Notes: generated by a model not told the origin, from the sequence alone. Shown: positions 34,273 to 43,972, counted from the first letter of the stretch. The stretch is DNA of 64,000 nt from Robinsoniella sp. (GCA_023664735.1 JAMPFB010000005.1:1-64000), one strand, 5' to 3'. Made by a program: numbers and translations.

Positions 34273-37128
34273 ATGAGCAAAGGATTTCGGTTTCAGGGAA
34301 CCGTACTGATTGCCAATCAGGAATTTACGGCAGCCATTACAAAAATAAATAAAGACAATTTGTTAAACCTGTATTGGAAAAATACAATGGGAATTTCCAT
34401 GAAGGAAGTATTGAAAAGCCTTGCTTCCCAGATGGGAATAGAATCCGTTGAAGCAATTCCCTTTGATTTTGTAATAAACAGGATTGGAATTGCATTCAAC
34501 GCAAGCCAAAAAGCCTTTTTATTCCATACATCGGTAGCAAATAAACAGAAGGAGCAGCTTGCTGTTTTGGACGTGTTTGCGGGGGAAGGGCAGGGAACGG
34601 GTGTGATTGTGCAGCTTACCACTCCTATCTACTTTAACAGCATACCCATTTTAGGAAAGCTTCTTTTGCAGGAGGATGGAATAAAAGGTTTTATATTATC
34701 CGTAAGGAAGCAAAAGGATAAGGATATGGAGTGGGGGCTGAAGCTTCAATACAGCTTTCAAAAAAAAGAGGAGCTTTTAGTTCTTGGCAATTTATATGAC
34801 AGTGATGTCATATATAAAGCAGTCAATCCACTGCAGGGAAATACGGAAGGAAAGATACACTCTGATTTGGCTGTAATGGAGAAAAAGCAGCAAAATACCA
34901 GTCTGGAAAACCGGGATGTAGCGGACGATTTAGGAATCAAATGGTTTACTTTAAATAAGGGAATCGGCCCGTTTACCATAAGGCGCATTGGTGGAGCGGC
35001 AAAGCAGGAAGGAGACGAGTTTAAAGTATTTTTGTATGTGGATGCCAAAATGAGCTTTTCCGTAGTGGATATAGAGCTAATGGGGCTTTCTGTGGGTATT
35101 CCCATCAGCGCTCTGACGAATTTCAATTTGAAAAGCTTAAAAGAGCTGGAATTTGCCATGTCGGGGCTGGGGATCAGCTTTCAAAAGGGGCCTTTAAGCA
35201 TCAGCGGTTCTTTTCTTCGCACAAAAGGAATCAGGGAACGATATGACGGAGCTGTCATGATTAAGTTCATGGAATTTCAATTTGTGGGAATAGGTTCCTA
35301 TACTACTACAGAGGACGGAGAGGCATCGCTATTCCTTTATCTTATGGTAGGCGCCCCCATTGGAGGCGTAGGCGCCTTTTTCGTTACGGGGCTGGCAGCC
35401 GGCTTTGGAGTAAACAGAGGCATAAGGACGCCGGATGTAAAAGATGTAAAGAGCTTTCCCCTTGTGTCTATGGTTATGGAGGATAGAAAGCCTTTGGACA
35501 TCAATCAGGCGATGGCGGAAATGAAAAACTGCATTTACGAATCAAAAGGAGAATATTTTGTTGCTGCAGGAATTCGTTTCACGACCTATGAACTGCTCCA
35601 TAGCTTTGCCCTTGCCATAGTAACTTTTGGACAGGAATTTCAGGTGCAGCTTTTAGGGCTGTCAACCATAAGCCTGCCCTCAAAAGCATCTTCTCCTTTT
35701 CTGTATGCGGAGCTTGCTATCAAGGCGGTAATCGCTCCCTCAAAAGGCATCCTTTCCTTTGAAGCGACTCTTACGTCTGCATCCTATCTGTTTTGTAAGG
35801 ATTGCAGGCTCACAGGGGGATTTGCCTTTTATTTGTGGTTTTCCGGCGAGCATAAAGGGGATTTTGTAATTACCCTTGGCGGATATCATCCCAAATTCCA
35901 AAAGCCATCCCATTATCCTTCCGTAGACAGAGTGGGGATATCATGGAAAATCGGGGAGAACTTAAGCCTTCAGGGACAAGGCTATTTTGCAGTGACCTCT
36001 ACTGCAATTATGGCAGGAGGAGCTATTTCCTTCCTGTTTGAAATGGGAAATCTGAAGGCATGGTTTTCGGCAAATGCGGATTTTCTCATTAGCTGGGCTC
36101 CCTTTTACTATGATATTGACGTTGGCGTCAGTGTAGGCGTGTCCTATACCTTAAAGATTTTGTTTGCCCGAATCCGGTTAAAGGTGGAATTAGGGGCAAG
36201 GCTCCATCTGTTCGGACCGGAATTTGCGGGAAGCGTCTATATTTCATGGCATATTATTTCTTTTACTATCCAGTTTGGAAATAAGTCCCCTAAGCCGGTG
36301 CCCCTGTCTTATAACGAATTTAAGGATAAGTTTTTAAGTGATCCGTTGAAGCTTCAGGTAACGGACGGGCTGCAGGGTGAATACAAAAATGGAGATAAAG
36401 CAATCTCACTAGTAAACATAAAGAAAGCGGCATTTCGGTTTGAATCCAGACTTCCGTTGACTACTATTATTTTAGGAAGCAAGAGCGGGGAATCGACGCC
36501 AAAAGAGCTTTCCCTGCCAAGTACTTCCATTGGCGTGCTGCCTATGGGAGAGGAAAAAAGACTGTATACAGTCAATACCATTCTTCTATACCGTAAGAAG
36601 AAAGAGGAAAACGGAACAGAATACTACGAGGAAATCAGGGAAATTTCCAAGCTTATGGAGGCGGAAATCACAAAAGAAAACCTTCCCTATGCCCTGTGGG
36701 GCACAAAAGAATGTTCACCACTAGAAGTAAAGCTTGTAAAGGATGTAGTGACCGGATTAAAGCTTCGTGCCAAAGTATTGGATGATGGGGAAACGAAAAT
36801 CAGATTTACTCCTTTTTATGACTTAAAAGAGCTTTTAAAAAATGACGAGCTGGATTTGGCGAAACAGTGTGCGCCCTGCTTTAAAAATTATTTTATAGAG
36901 GATGATTTTCGCTTGAATTTGTCACAAATCATGAAAAAAATGAAGAACCGAAGAACGGAAGAAAATAACATCAGGCTGATAGAGGAAAACAAGAAAAAAA
37001 CAATTCGATACTTAAGAGAGCTTCAAATGGATATATGGGACAGCGGGGAGCTGATGGATAAGGAACTGTACCTTGAGCCGGAAAACCATTTTATGGTGCA
37101 GCCGGTAAAACGCTCCGTTTACAAATAA
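34273..37128 (+). CDS. DUF6603 domain protein
   Basis: A 951-residue protein of unknown function. Residues ~536-672 show the conserved DUF6603 pattern (GGYHPKFQKPSHYPSVDRVG, AVTSTAIMAGGAISF, LKAWFSANADFLISWAPFYY, HLFGPEFAG). The N-terminal ~440 residues are glycine- and beta-rich without a known domain, and the C-terminal ~230 residues are charged and helical. No signal peptide. From family knowledge, DUF6603 proteins are scattered in actinobacteria, cyanobacteria, fungi and others, with no established role. GGAG lies 8 bp before the ATG. The stop codon directly abuts hairpin D. Confidence 0.82.
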   Translation: MSKGFRFQGTVLIANQEFTAAITKINKDNLLNLYWKNTMGISMKEVLKSLASQMGIESVEAIPFDFVINRIGIAFNASQKAFLFHTSVANKQKEQLAVLDVFAGEGQGTGVIVQLTTPIYFNSIPILGKLLLQEDGIKGFILSVRKQKDKDMEWGLKLQYSFQKKEELLVLGNLYDSDVIYKAVNPLQGNTEGKIHSDLAVMEKKQQNTSLENRDVADDLGIKWFTLNKGIGPFTIRRIGGAAKQEGDEFKVFLYVDAKMSFSVVDIELMGLSVGIPISALTNFNLKSLKELEFAMSGLGISFQKGPLSISGSFLRTKGIRERYDGAVMIKFMEFQFVGIGSYTTTEDGEASLFLYLMVGAPIGGVGAFFVTGLAAGFGVNRGIRTPDVKDVKSFPLVSMVMEDRKPLDINQAMAEMKNCIYESKGEYFVAAGIRFTTYELLHSFALAIVTFGQEFQVQLLGLSTISLPSKASSPFLYAELAIKAVIAPSKGILSFEATLTSASYLFCKDCRLTGGFAFYLWFSGEHKGDFVITLGGYHPKFQKPSHYPSVDRVGISWKIGENLSLQGQGYFAVTSTAIMAGGAISFLFEMGNLKAWFSANADFLISWAPFYYDIDVGVSVGVSYTLKILFARIRLKVELGARLHLFGPEFAGSVYISWHIISFTIQFGNKSPKPVPLSYNEFKDKFLSDPLKLQVTDGLQGEYKNGDKAISLVNIKKAAFRFESRLPLTTIILGSKSGESTPKELSLPSTSIGVLPMGEEKRLYTVNTILLYRKKKEENGTEYYEEIREISKLMEAEITKENLPYALWGTKECSPLEVKLVKDVVTGLKLRAKVLDDGETKIRFTPFYDLKELLKNDELDLAKQCAPCFKNYFIEDDFRLNLSQIMKKMKNRRTEENNIRLIEENKKKTIRYLRELQMDIWDSGELMDKELYLEPENHFMVQPVKRSVYK

Positions 37129-37230
37129 CAGTTCAGCCCACAGGCGCAGAGCGGATTTTCTGCAGAGCATGTTTTCTGCGTCGCCACGCTTTCGCTCTAT
37201 AAAAACGCAACAGTGCAAAGTCTGTGGGCT
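37129..37230 (-). repeat. Partial hairpin element D (deletion derivative, core family 1)
   Basis: It starts CAGTTCAGCCCACAGG immediately after the DUF6603 stop codon and continues with a left arm and the left half of the core (TCGCCACGCTTTCGCTCT, then AAAAACGC). It then jumps to a terminal CTGTGGGCT. The right half of the core and nearly all of the right arm are missing, as after an internal deletion. Confidence 0.88.
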
Positions 37231-37264
37231 AAATAGAAAAAAATAGAAGGGAAAGGGATATAGT

Positions 37265-38740
37265 ATGGAAGAAGAGAGCAGGAAAAGAGTCAGGTACGGA
37301 GAGAAATACTGTCCGGCTTTTCAGGAAGGGGATTATCGGCTTGCATGGAATCAGCAGATTACCGTAAAGGATGAAAAAAAGAATCAGAACATTGCCTTTG
37401 ACCATAATGAAAGCAGCTTGGATTTTACCATAGGCTGTGACAGGTTTCGGATAAATCCGGGACTGATACATTCCACTTATCCGCCGTCTTTTGCAGAGGG
37501 AGAATTTGATACGCATATTCCGCAAATTACTTTTATGAATGACTCCTTTCCATGGGAGAGGACATGCGCAGGGGAAGGGTGTCCATGGGGGATTTTATTT
37601 CTCTTTGATGAACTAGATGGAGTGGAAGTAAAGAACATGACTATTGAGGAGGCATTTATAAAAAAAGCGGGCTGTGGAGAAAAACATTTTGTGCCGGATA
37701 TTTCCTGTAGAAACGGAGAAAAGGAAACGGATGCCTGCACCGTTTTGGACATTCCCGGAAAGCTGTTTGAAGCAGTGATGCCAAAAAAAGAGGAGCTGCC
37801 CCTTCTTGCCCATATCAGGCAGGTGGATGTGGAGGATAAGGCAAGCCATTTATACATAACGGAAGGAAAATTTGCAAGTGTGATTGGAAACAGGCTTTGC
37901 AGAAGGTCAGAAGAAAAGCTGCTGACAAATGTGCATTTCATATCTTTGGAAGGCTATGGAAAATTTTTCGGCTCGGACAGGGAGAAATTCAAGGGCTATG
38001 AAAAAGTCCGGGTCATTTCCCTGACAGATTGGAAATTTATTTCCTATAACAAAAATAATATGGGCTTCCGGAAGCTTTCGGAAGCAATGGAGGTAGGATA
38101 TTTCGGGCAGATAAAGCAGCAGGAGCTTAAGAGGCAGGATGAAGGATGGGAAAAAGAACAAAAACAGCTTCTTGAAAACATGCTGCAGACAGGCTATCGT
38201 CCTCTGAACCATGAAACAAGGGAAGGCATGAAAACGGTCTCATGGTACAAGTCTCCGCTTTTGCCCTATATTCCGGAATTTCATGTAGTGGACCAAAATG
38301 GAAAAAAGCAGAATGTTTATGAGGGCTATAAGTGCTTAAGCCAGTCGGATGCAGCTCTTGGCTATATAAGCAGCCTTTATATGTTAGATACCACTTATGG
38401 GGCGGCATGGCAGTTAGGAAGGCTTTTGGCATTGAAAAATCAAGAGCTGCTAGGCGCTTTATACGATATCCGGAGAAAAAATTATGAAAAGGATTCCTAT
38501 GAAAAAAGTATGCAGATGGTACGGGACATTCTGCAGGAAAAAAAGGAAGAGGAAGCGACAATGGCGCCTTGGGAAATCTATGGAAGTATTTCAGAAAGCT
38601 GTCTTCATTTATTTTCTAATGCAATAAAACAAACGGACAGTAAAGCCGCCGGAGAACTGGAAAGGCAGCTTGGAGGAAAAGAAGGAAATCAGAAACAGCA
38701 AACATTGCTTTGGCAGATTAAAAGGGGAGAAGTCACTTGA
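37265..38740 (+). CDS. Hypothetical protein of DUF6603 island (491 residues)
   Basis: Not assigned to a named family. The protein appears globular and beta-rich, without a signal peptide or membrane segment. Segments such as PWGILFLFDE, FPWERTC and LAHIRQVDVED recall conserved proteins that, from memory, occur beside DUF6603 genes in actinobacteria; I could not check this. Cysteines are fairly frequent in the first third. AAAGGGA precedes the ATG. Its stop overlaps the next start by 3 bp, so both proteins are probably made in fixed ratio. Confidence 0.72.
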   Translation: MEEESRKRVRYGEKYCPAFQEGDYRLAWNQQITVKDEKKNQNIAFDHNESSLDFTIGCDRFRINPGLIHSTYPPSFAEGEFDTHIPQITFMNDSFPWERTCAGEGCPWGILFLFDELDGVEVKNMTIEEAFIKKAGCGEKHFVPDISCRNGEKETDACTVLDIPGKLFEAVMPKKEELPLLAHIRQVDVEDKASHLYITEGKFASVIGNRLCRRSEEKLLTNVHFISLEGYGKFFGSDREKFKGYEKVRVISLTDWKFISYNKNNMGFRKLSEAMEVGYFGQIKQQELKRQDEGWEKEQKQLLENMLQTGYRPLNHETREGMKTVSWYKSPLLPYIPEFHVVDQNGKKQNVYEGYKCLSQSDAALGYISSLYMLDTTYGAAWQLGRLLALKNQELLGALYDIRRKNYEKDSYEKSMQMVRDILQEKKEEEATMAPWEIYGSISESCLHLFSNAIKQTDSKAAGELERQLGGKEGNQKQQTLLWQIKRGEVT

Positions 38741-39576
38741 ACAGTTTAATAAATGGCAAGCAGGAGGAAAACAGAACCAAATTTGAATCATCAATTTCAG
38801 AAGAGGAATTAAAAAAGGCGGAAAGCGCCTTTGTGGATGCATTGTCCAAATACAGCCTGCTGTATGAAATTCCTTTTATTTATTTAGTTCCGGAAGAAAA
38901 ACAGCTTCCAAAGGAAACCTTGAAATTTTTTGAATTGGATCCGTATTGGATTTTGTCCCTTTTAGATGGGGCATGCAGCATTGGCAGGAATACACGTTAT
39001 GATGTTTCCCATGATGAAGCAATGATTCAGGCAGCATACAGGTGTGCCATGGAACACAATGCACAGATAAGGCGGGAATTGGTACCGGATAGAACCTATG
39101 AAGGAGAAAGGCAGAAAACAGGCAGTATCTATTCCGGCTTCCTTCTGCATTCCCAAATGGTCAGCGATTATAATGGACTGGAAATCACAGGAGAGGATGA
39201 GAAGGGAAATGAACTAATCCTTGTAAGGCTTGAACATCTGTCTGATATGGTAATGCTTGGAATTTTCGGGGGCAGGCTCCATAAGGTCAAAATTGCCCAG
39301 CCAAAGGAATCCCTCCATCTGGGAATCAACAGCTCCTGCTTAAGAAATATCGAGACAGGACAGCGGCAGTCGGATAAAAAGATAGAGATAAAACCGGATG
39401 AAAACAGAAGGATTTCCGTGGGAAAAATTGCGGAGGATATAAAAAATGCGCTGGCAGCAGATAAAATCACCTCTGCAGAGCTGGCATTGGAGCTGATTCA
39501 AAATGCATACACGGCTGTGTATACAAAAAATACAAAGGAGGTGATGTTAGATGAAGTGTCTGGAGCTGCCAAATGA
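38737..39576 (+). CDS. Hypothetical protein of DUF6603 island (279 residues)
   Basis: Unknown function. IPFIYLVPEEKQLPKETLKF, DPYWILSLLDGACSIGRN and LHLGINSS look like a conserved family that, from memory, also travels with DUF6603 proteins; unverified. The start is unusual: TTG 38737 overlaps the upstream stop and is preceded by GGGGAG (38723-38728) at 8-bp spacing, and no ATG in this frame occurs nearby. It overlaps the next gene by 26 bp. No signal peptide or membrane segment. Confidence 0.72.
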   Translation: MNSLINGKQEENRTKFESSISEEELKKAESAFVDALSKYSLLYEIPFIYLVPEEKQLPKETLKFFELDPYWILSLLDGACSIGRNTRYDVSHDEAMIQAAYRCAMEHNAQIRRELVPDRTYEGERQKTGSIYSGFLLHSQMVSDYNGLEITGEDEKGNELILVRLEHLSDMVMLGIFGGRLHKVKIAQPKESLHLGINSSCLRNIETGQRQSDKKIEIKPDENRRISVGKIAEDIKNALAADKITSAELALELIQNAYTAVYTKNTKEVMLDEVSGAAK

Positions 39577-42500
39577 GCAGATGCTGCTAGTGCCTGTGAA
39601 AATAGAGGGGCTGATTGTAGGAAAGGAAGGAGAATCCCTTTTCTATGGCGATGCTGCCGTAAATTTTAAAATGCTTGAGCATACCACCTTAGGGGATCAG
39701 ATGCAGGCTGTGCCCTTGTCCGGAGGAAAACCGTTAGAGCCCGGCATTCACCTTCACTGGATTCTTCCGGACAGCTTTACCCATGGAACCCGGAATGCAG
39801 AATCCGGGGAAGCTTCCTATCCGCCTGTTCCTGACAGGTGGCTTGTTACAAGAATCGTGACGAGAGAGGAAAACCAGATAGAGATATTTACAAGCTCTAA
39901 AAGCTTTTTAGTGGAAAGTAATGCGCTCCTTAAAAAAGTATCGGAGGAAAACAGAGGCAGCAGCACCTTTCCCGTTAGAGGGGAGGATTCTCTGGATTAT
40001 GCCTATTTAGGCAGGAGCGGGGAGCTTAAAAGCATGGAGGAAGCAGAAGAATATTTGGAAGAGCTTACTGCGGTGGGATATGGGGAGCCTACCTTTGGCG
40101 CTTACTATCCGGGATGCAGAAATGTGTTTGGATTTTATGATGCGCTTGAGGATGTGGAGGAGGGACAGGTTACCTACCAAATCAGCGGGTGGTACAGCAC
40201 TCCTGCGCAGGATCCTCTCTATGGAATAAATTCGGAAGAGGAATTTGAAAAAAAGCTAAAGGAGCTTTACTGGATTCTTGCAAAGGACACAAAGGAAGAG
40301 GAACCTTCGGAAAACAATCAGGCTGAAGAAATGGAATTTTGTCAGGGAATTTTATGCCATGGAGCTATTTGCGGCATGTATTGGAATGGTAAGAACAGGG
40401 AATACGACACAGGGATTCCCATAAAGAATCCAAGGGTAGCAATAGGTAACTCTTCACAGGAGGCTTTTGCTGCATTGCTGACAGCAGAGGAAGATGAGGA
40501 AGGAACAGAGGAAAGGCTTGCTGGGATATTTTTTGGCAGTCAGATGGAAAAATGGCTGGAGCAGGACGGGGTTTTAGAGTCTGAGGAAACCCTCCATGAA
40601 AATACCTTTGATGCCCTTTATTCAGAAGATAAGTGGATATTAAAGAGAAGAAGTCAGCAAAATGAGGAAAAGGAAGCATGGGAATTAAGCTGGGAGATTG
40701 CCTGTAAGCTGGATGAACTGAACAAAAGCCAGCACCTTTTCTACGGGCTGGAAGCGGAGCTTTTGGAAAAGGAAAAGAGCCTGTACTTTTCATGGTACAA
40801 ATACACAGCGGACCAGAAAAAGGAAAAAGGCTGGGTAAAGGAAATGAAGGCAGTGGCAGAAGGAATACAGGAGCTGTTAAAAGAAAGAAAGGCGCTGATA
40901 GAAAAGCTGGCAGATTTAAAAAATGCAATATTGGAAATGCCCCTGTATGAAAAGGAAATGCAAATTGGCGCTGTGCAGGATAAATACCAGCTTATGGCTT
41001 GTCCGGAGGAACGCTATTACATGCCCGGAGAGCCGGTGCTTTTATTTGCAGGGGAAGGAATGGAAAATACCTACAACAAAAGCAGGGATATGGGGCTTAC
41101 ACAGGACGGAAAGCAGCTTTGCAGAATGTCCAGTCAGATTATCAGGCAGTTTACCGTAAATATAGAAAAATACCAGATACAGGAAACGATTTCCTTGGAC
41201 TTTCTTTCCCGCTACATTTCAAAGGAAACCAGCCTTCCGCCCATCATTAAAAAGCTGATACAGGAAACCATGCTTTTATCTACAGATTGGGCAGGGGTGC
41301 TGGCAGCTTATATATTGAAAAGCCATGGAATGCCTGTTATGGATTCCATGTTTGAACATGTAAAGGAAGCGGTCAAGCAGATGCAGCAGGGACCCTATCA
41401 GGCATTGCTTTTTCAGGAAAACGTACAAAAGTGGGCAGGGGAGTTGGAGTTTCAGGGAGTCTTTCCAAGCAAGGCAGCGTTTCAATATTATGTGCCGCCA
41501 TGGAATCCTTTGCACATGGAATGGGGAATCAACTATACTCCTGATTCGGATACCGTGGAAGAAAATAAGGACAGGCTGAAAAAATGGCAGCTTGAGGATT
41601 TGGATTATCAGCTAAAAGGAGAAATCGGATATGACAGAAAATCCGGTGGCTACAGAGGGAGAATGCTTATTACCCCTCATTTCATGGATTCCCTTTCAGA
41701 AGTGATTCAAAAATATTTGGATCAGCTTGAGGAGCGGAAGCTTCCGATAGGGGACGAGCTGCTTGAGCTAAAGGAAAAAAGCATGGAAATCAACATGATG
41801 TCACAAAGGCTTAACGGCTTTCATGAATATTTTCTGATGGAGCGCATTGCATTGCAGCTTCCTGTTGAATGCCTGTGGCAGCAGGATGCGGATATGGAAC
41901 AGGTATTTTCCGGATTTTCAGGGAAGCAAAAGGCAAAATGCTTTGAAAACATAGAAAACCATGTTTTTTCAAATCCCTATATGGACGGAATCTTTTCCCC
42001 TGTACGCGCCGGTTATGGCGTGATTACCCAGTTAAGGCTTGTGGATACATTTGGAAGGGTAAAGAGCATCTGTAATGAATCCAATTATGAGCTGCAGGCA
42101 AGAGCCATGGCATGTTCGGAAAATTTCAGGGAAGGAAAAAGAGATGACAAGCGGATTATCTTTCCGCCCAGAATTATGCAGCCTGTTAAAATTGGCGCCA
42201 GCTTTTTAAGCGTCAGGGATAAAGAAATAGAAATGAATGAAGCGCTTTGCACGTCTCCCATCATAGGCTGGTTCGTGCCGGATTATATGGATGGCAGCCT
42301 GATGGTGCTGAATGCAGATGGCAGGCCGTTAGGGAATTTTACAACTACGGTTGACAGACAAATGAACTATGATGTGATTTGGATGAATGTGCCGGGAGAC
42401 AGGGAAAAGTCCCAAGATAAAAGATATGCGCTGCCCAAAGAGGCAAAAGGAGAGCTGCTTACCTGCCTGCAGGAGTTTTATGAGGAAATGAAGGAAAGGG

Positions 42501-43246
42501 TAAAGGAAGATTCCATGGCGCTTTACGATTTTGTAAATTATTTGTGCAACGAAATTTGCGGCATGAATAAGCCCGGCGGGGAATGGAAAAAGGATTTGCT
42601 TCATTTCACCGGAAGACCTTTGGCGCTGGTGCAGGCAGAGCTTTGCTTAAAGACAAAGCATAAGCTGTCAAGGCGCCAGACATGGCAGGTTGGGGCGGAA
42701 AATGTTTCCAAGCAGGAAGAAAGTCAGTGGAATATCCGTTTTCCGGTTCGGCTAGGACAGGGAAAAAAGAAGGGAGACGGGCTGGCAGGATTTTTTAAGC
42801 ATGGTGAAAAAACCTATCACCGGTTTTATACATACGATTTTGACAGAATCCCAAAGGAGGGCTTTATGGTGCAGAATAATGAAATTACCTTAAGCTGTCT
42901 GGACGAAAAGGGACAAAACAGGTATACGCTGCTAATGGATCCTACCCTTCCGGTCCATATCCTATCCGGCATACTTCCGGTAAAAAAGGTGCAGCTTCCT
43001 TCAGAGCTTGTATCAGCTTCCCTTGGAAAGCTAAAGCAGGAAATGCCTGTATACCCGCTACTTACCGGAATGGAGCAGATACAGGCGCCCTTTATGCAGC
43101 TTTCAGAAAGAACGTGGTCGTGGGTGCGGGTAAAGGAGGGATGTTACATAGAAGAAGAATTGGAAAAACAGCCTTCTGATACTGCTTTTGAAATACCTTA
43201 TCCAATTAGGCTGACAGAGGGGTGGCTGAAGTTGTCGGGAGGATAA
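39551..43246 (+). CDS. Large hypothetical protein of DUF6603 island (1231 residues)
   Basis: A very large cytoplasmic-looking protein without a known domain. The N-terminus has PGIHLHWILPDSFTHGTRN and YPPVPDRWLVTRIV, motifs I recall from large uncharacterised actinobacterial proteins encoded next to DUF6603; unverified. A helical, charged middle (about residues 350-480) may be coiled coil. The ribosome site AAAGGAGGTGA is nearly perfect, so expression is probably high. No signal peptide or anchor. It is followed by a 726-bp gap with hairpins E and G, which may reduce read-through to the distal genes. Confidence 0.75.
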   Translation: MKCLELPNEQMLLVPVKIEGLIVGKEGESLFYGDAAVNFKMLEHTTLGDQMQAVPLSGGKPLEPGIHLHWILPDSFTHGTRNAESGEASYPPVPDRWLVTRIVTREENQIEIFTSSKSFLVESNALLKKVSEENRGSSTFPVRGEDSLDYAYLGRSGELKSMEEAEEYLEELTAVGYGEPTFGAYYPGCRNVFGFYDALEDVEEGQVTYQISGWYSTPAQDPLYGINSEEEFEKKLKELYWILAKDTKEEEPSENNQAEEMEFCQGILCHGAICGMYWNGKNREYDTGIPIKNPRVAIGNSSQEAFAALLTAEEDEEGTEERLAGIFFGSQMEKWLEQDGVLESEETLHENTFDALYSEDKWILKRRSQQNEEKEAWELSWEIACKLDELNKSQHLFYGLEAELLEKEKSLYFSWYKYTADQKKEKGWVKEMKAVAEGIQELLKERKALIEKLADLKNAILEMPLYEKEMQIGAVQDKYQLMACPEERYYMPGEPVLLFAGEGMENTYNKSRDMGLTQDGKQLCRMSSQIIRQFTVNIEKYQIQETISLDFLSRYISKETSLPPIIKKLIQETMLLSTDWAGVLAAYILKSHGMPVMDSMFEHVKEAVKQMQQGPYQALLFQENVQKWAGELEFQGVFPSKAAFQYYVPPWNPLHMEWGINYTPDSDTVEENKDRLKKWQLEDLDYQLKGEIGYDRKSGGYRGRMLITPHFMDSLSEVIQKYLDQLEERKLPIGDELLELKEKSMEINMMSQRLNGFHEYFLMERIALQLPVECLWQQDADMEQVFSGFSGKQKAKCFENIENHVFSNPYMDGIFSPVRAGYGVITQLRLVDTFGRVKSICNESNYELQARAMACSENFREGKRDDKRIIFPPRIMQPVKIGASFLSVRDKEIEMNEALCTSPIIGWFVPDYMDGSLMVLNADGRPLGNFTTTVDRQMNYDVIWMNVPGDREKSQDKRYALPKEAKGELLTCLQEFYEEMKERVKEDSMALYDFVNYLCNEICGMNKPGGEWKKDLLHFTGRPLALVQAELCLKTKHKLSRRQTWQVGAENVSKQEESQWNIRFPVRLGQGKKKGDGLAGFFKHGEKTYHRFYTYDFDRIPKEGFMVQNNEITLSCLDEKGQNRYTLLMDPTLPVHILSGILPVKKVQLPSELVSASLGKLKQEMPVYPLLTGMEQIQAPFMQLSERTWSWVRVKEGCYIEEELEKQPSDTAFEIPYPIRLTEGWLKLSGG

Positions 43247-43270
43247 GGGTAACTCTAGTAAAGATGGATA

Positions 43271-43390
43271 AACGGACGTGGAAGAGGGCAGAGCATAGGG
43301 GGCTTTGGGGGACGGACGTGGGAGAGGGCAGAGCATAGGGAGCTTTGGAGGACGGACGTGGGAGCCGACAGAGCATAGGATAGTCTTCCG
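43271..43390. repeat. Three 40-bp tandem repeats at the left edge of hairpin E
   Basis: Units start at 43271, 43311 and 43351, each with GGACGTGG near the start and CAGAGCATAGG in the middle. The third unit overlaps the left arm of hairpin E, so it looks as if the outer left arm was tandemly duplicated twice. The right side of E has no such copies. Confidence 0.8.
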
Positions 43391-43505
43391 GACACGCTCT
43401 CGCTCTGCAAAGACGCAGCGGTACTAACGCACCAAAGTACGGTGCGTAAGTGCCGGCGACTTTGCAAAGGTCCGGAAGACTATCCTATGCTCTGCCGTCT
43501 CCCAC
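43358..43505 (-). repeat. Hairpin element E (35-bp arms, core-1 related)
   Basis: Arms at 43358-43392 and 43471-43505 (35 bp, two mismatches) share GCATAGGATAGT with copy F. The core contains CACGCTCTCGCTCT and CGCAGCGGTACTAACGC, related to copies A and F, in the copy A orientation. It lies in the 726-bp gap downstream of the 1231-residue protein gene. Between E and G the DNA is AT-rich and I see no gene. Confidence 0.9.
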
Positions 43506-43690
43506 TGTGTATCGACAAACTTTATGTGCGGAAAAACGCATGTGTGCTTTCTAAATCTCACATATATTTATATCCATATACATGAGAAAGCCCTATATAT
43601 AAGTCCTATTCCTATACATGCTTACGTATAAAAGCAAAACCAATCATTTTGAGATAATGTTAGAGACACTTAAAAAATACAAACTTTTTC

Positions 43691-43722
43691 CAGTACAGCC
43701 TGCAACAAAAAAGGCTGAACTG
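43691..43722. repeat. Minimal inverted repeat with hairpin terminal motif
   Basis: CAGTACAGCC (43691-43700) and GGCTGAACTG (43713-43722) form a 10-bp stem with one mismatch. The right side is the reverse complement of the terminal motif (CAGTTCAGCC) of hairpins A and D. It could be the end-only remnant of an element, or a small terminator-like stem. Confidence 0.5.
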
Positions 43723-43768
43723 TTATGAAAAAGCAGCAAATTGAGAACTTTCCGGTTTTAGAAACCTA

Positions 43769-43910
43769 GTTGTGGGATATAGGCAATATCGCAAGCAGGG
43801 CATTTTGGAGCCGTCGGTACTTAGGTGCCGTACTTTGGCACCTTATGTACCGCTACGAGCGACATATAGCGAGAGCGTGCCCAGCGGTGATATTGCCTAT
43901 ATTCCACAAC
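43769..43910 (+). repeat. Hairpin element G (22-bp arms, core-1 related)
   Basis: Arms GTTGTGGGATATAGGCAATATC (43769-43790) and its near-complement at 43889-43910 differ by one base and are unlike the arms of any other copy. The core ends in ATAGCGAGAGCGTGCCCAG, shared with F. It contains an inner AGGTGCCGTACTTTGGCACCT stem. It lies about 60 bp upstream of the next gene's start. Confidence 0.88.
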
Positions 43911-43972
43911 GGACGGCAAAAGACAAAGTATCCCAATTACAGAAAAAAAGGTCATGAAAGGAGGCTACATGG

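Noticed and set aside
43511..43768. Possible promoter in the AT-rich DNA between hairpins E and G
   Set aside because: TTGAGA-like and TAAAAA-like hexamers occur at poor spacing; not strong enough to call.
17734..43910. CRISPR array or integron attC sites
   Set aside because: Copies are scattered over 26 kb with no regular spacers. They are not followed by single promoterless cassettes in one orientation, and no Cas or integron integrase gene is present.
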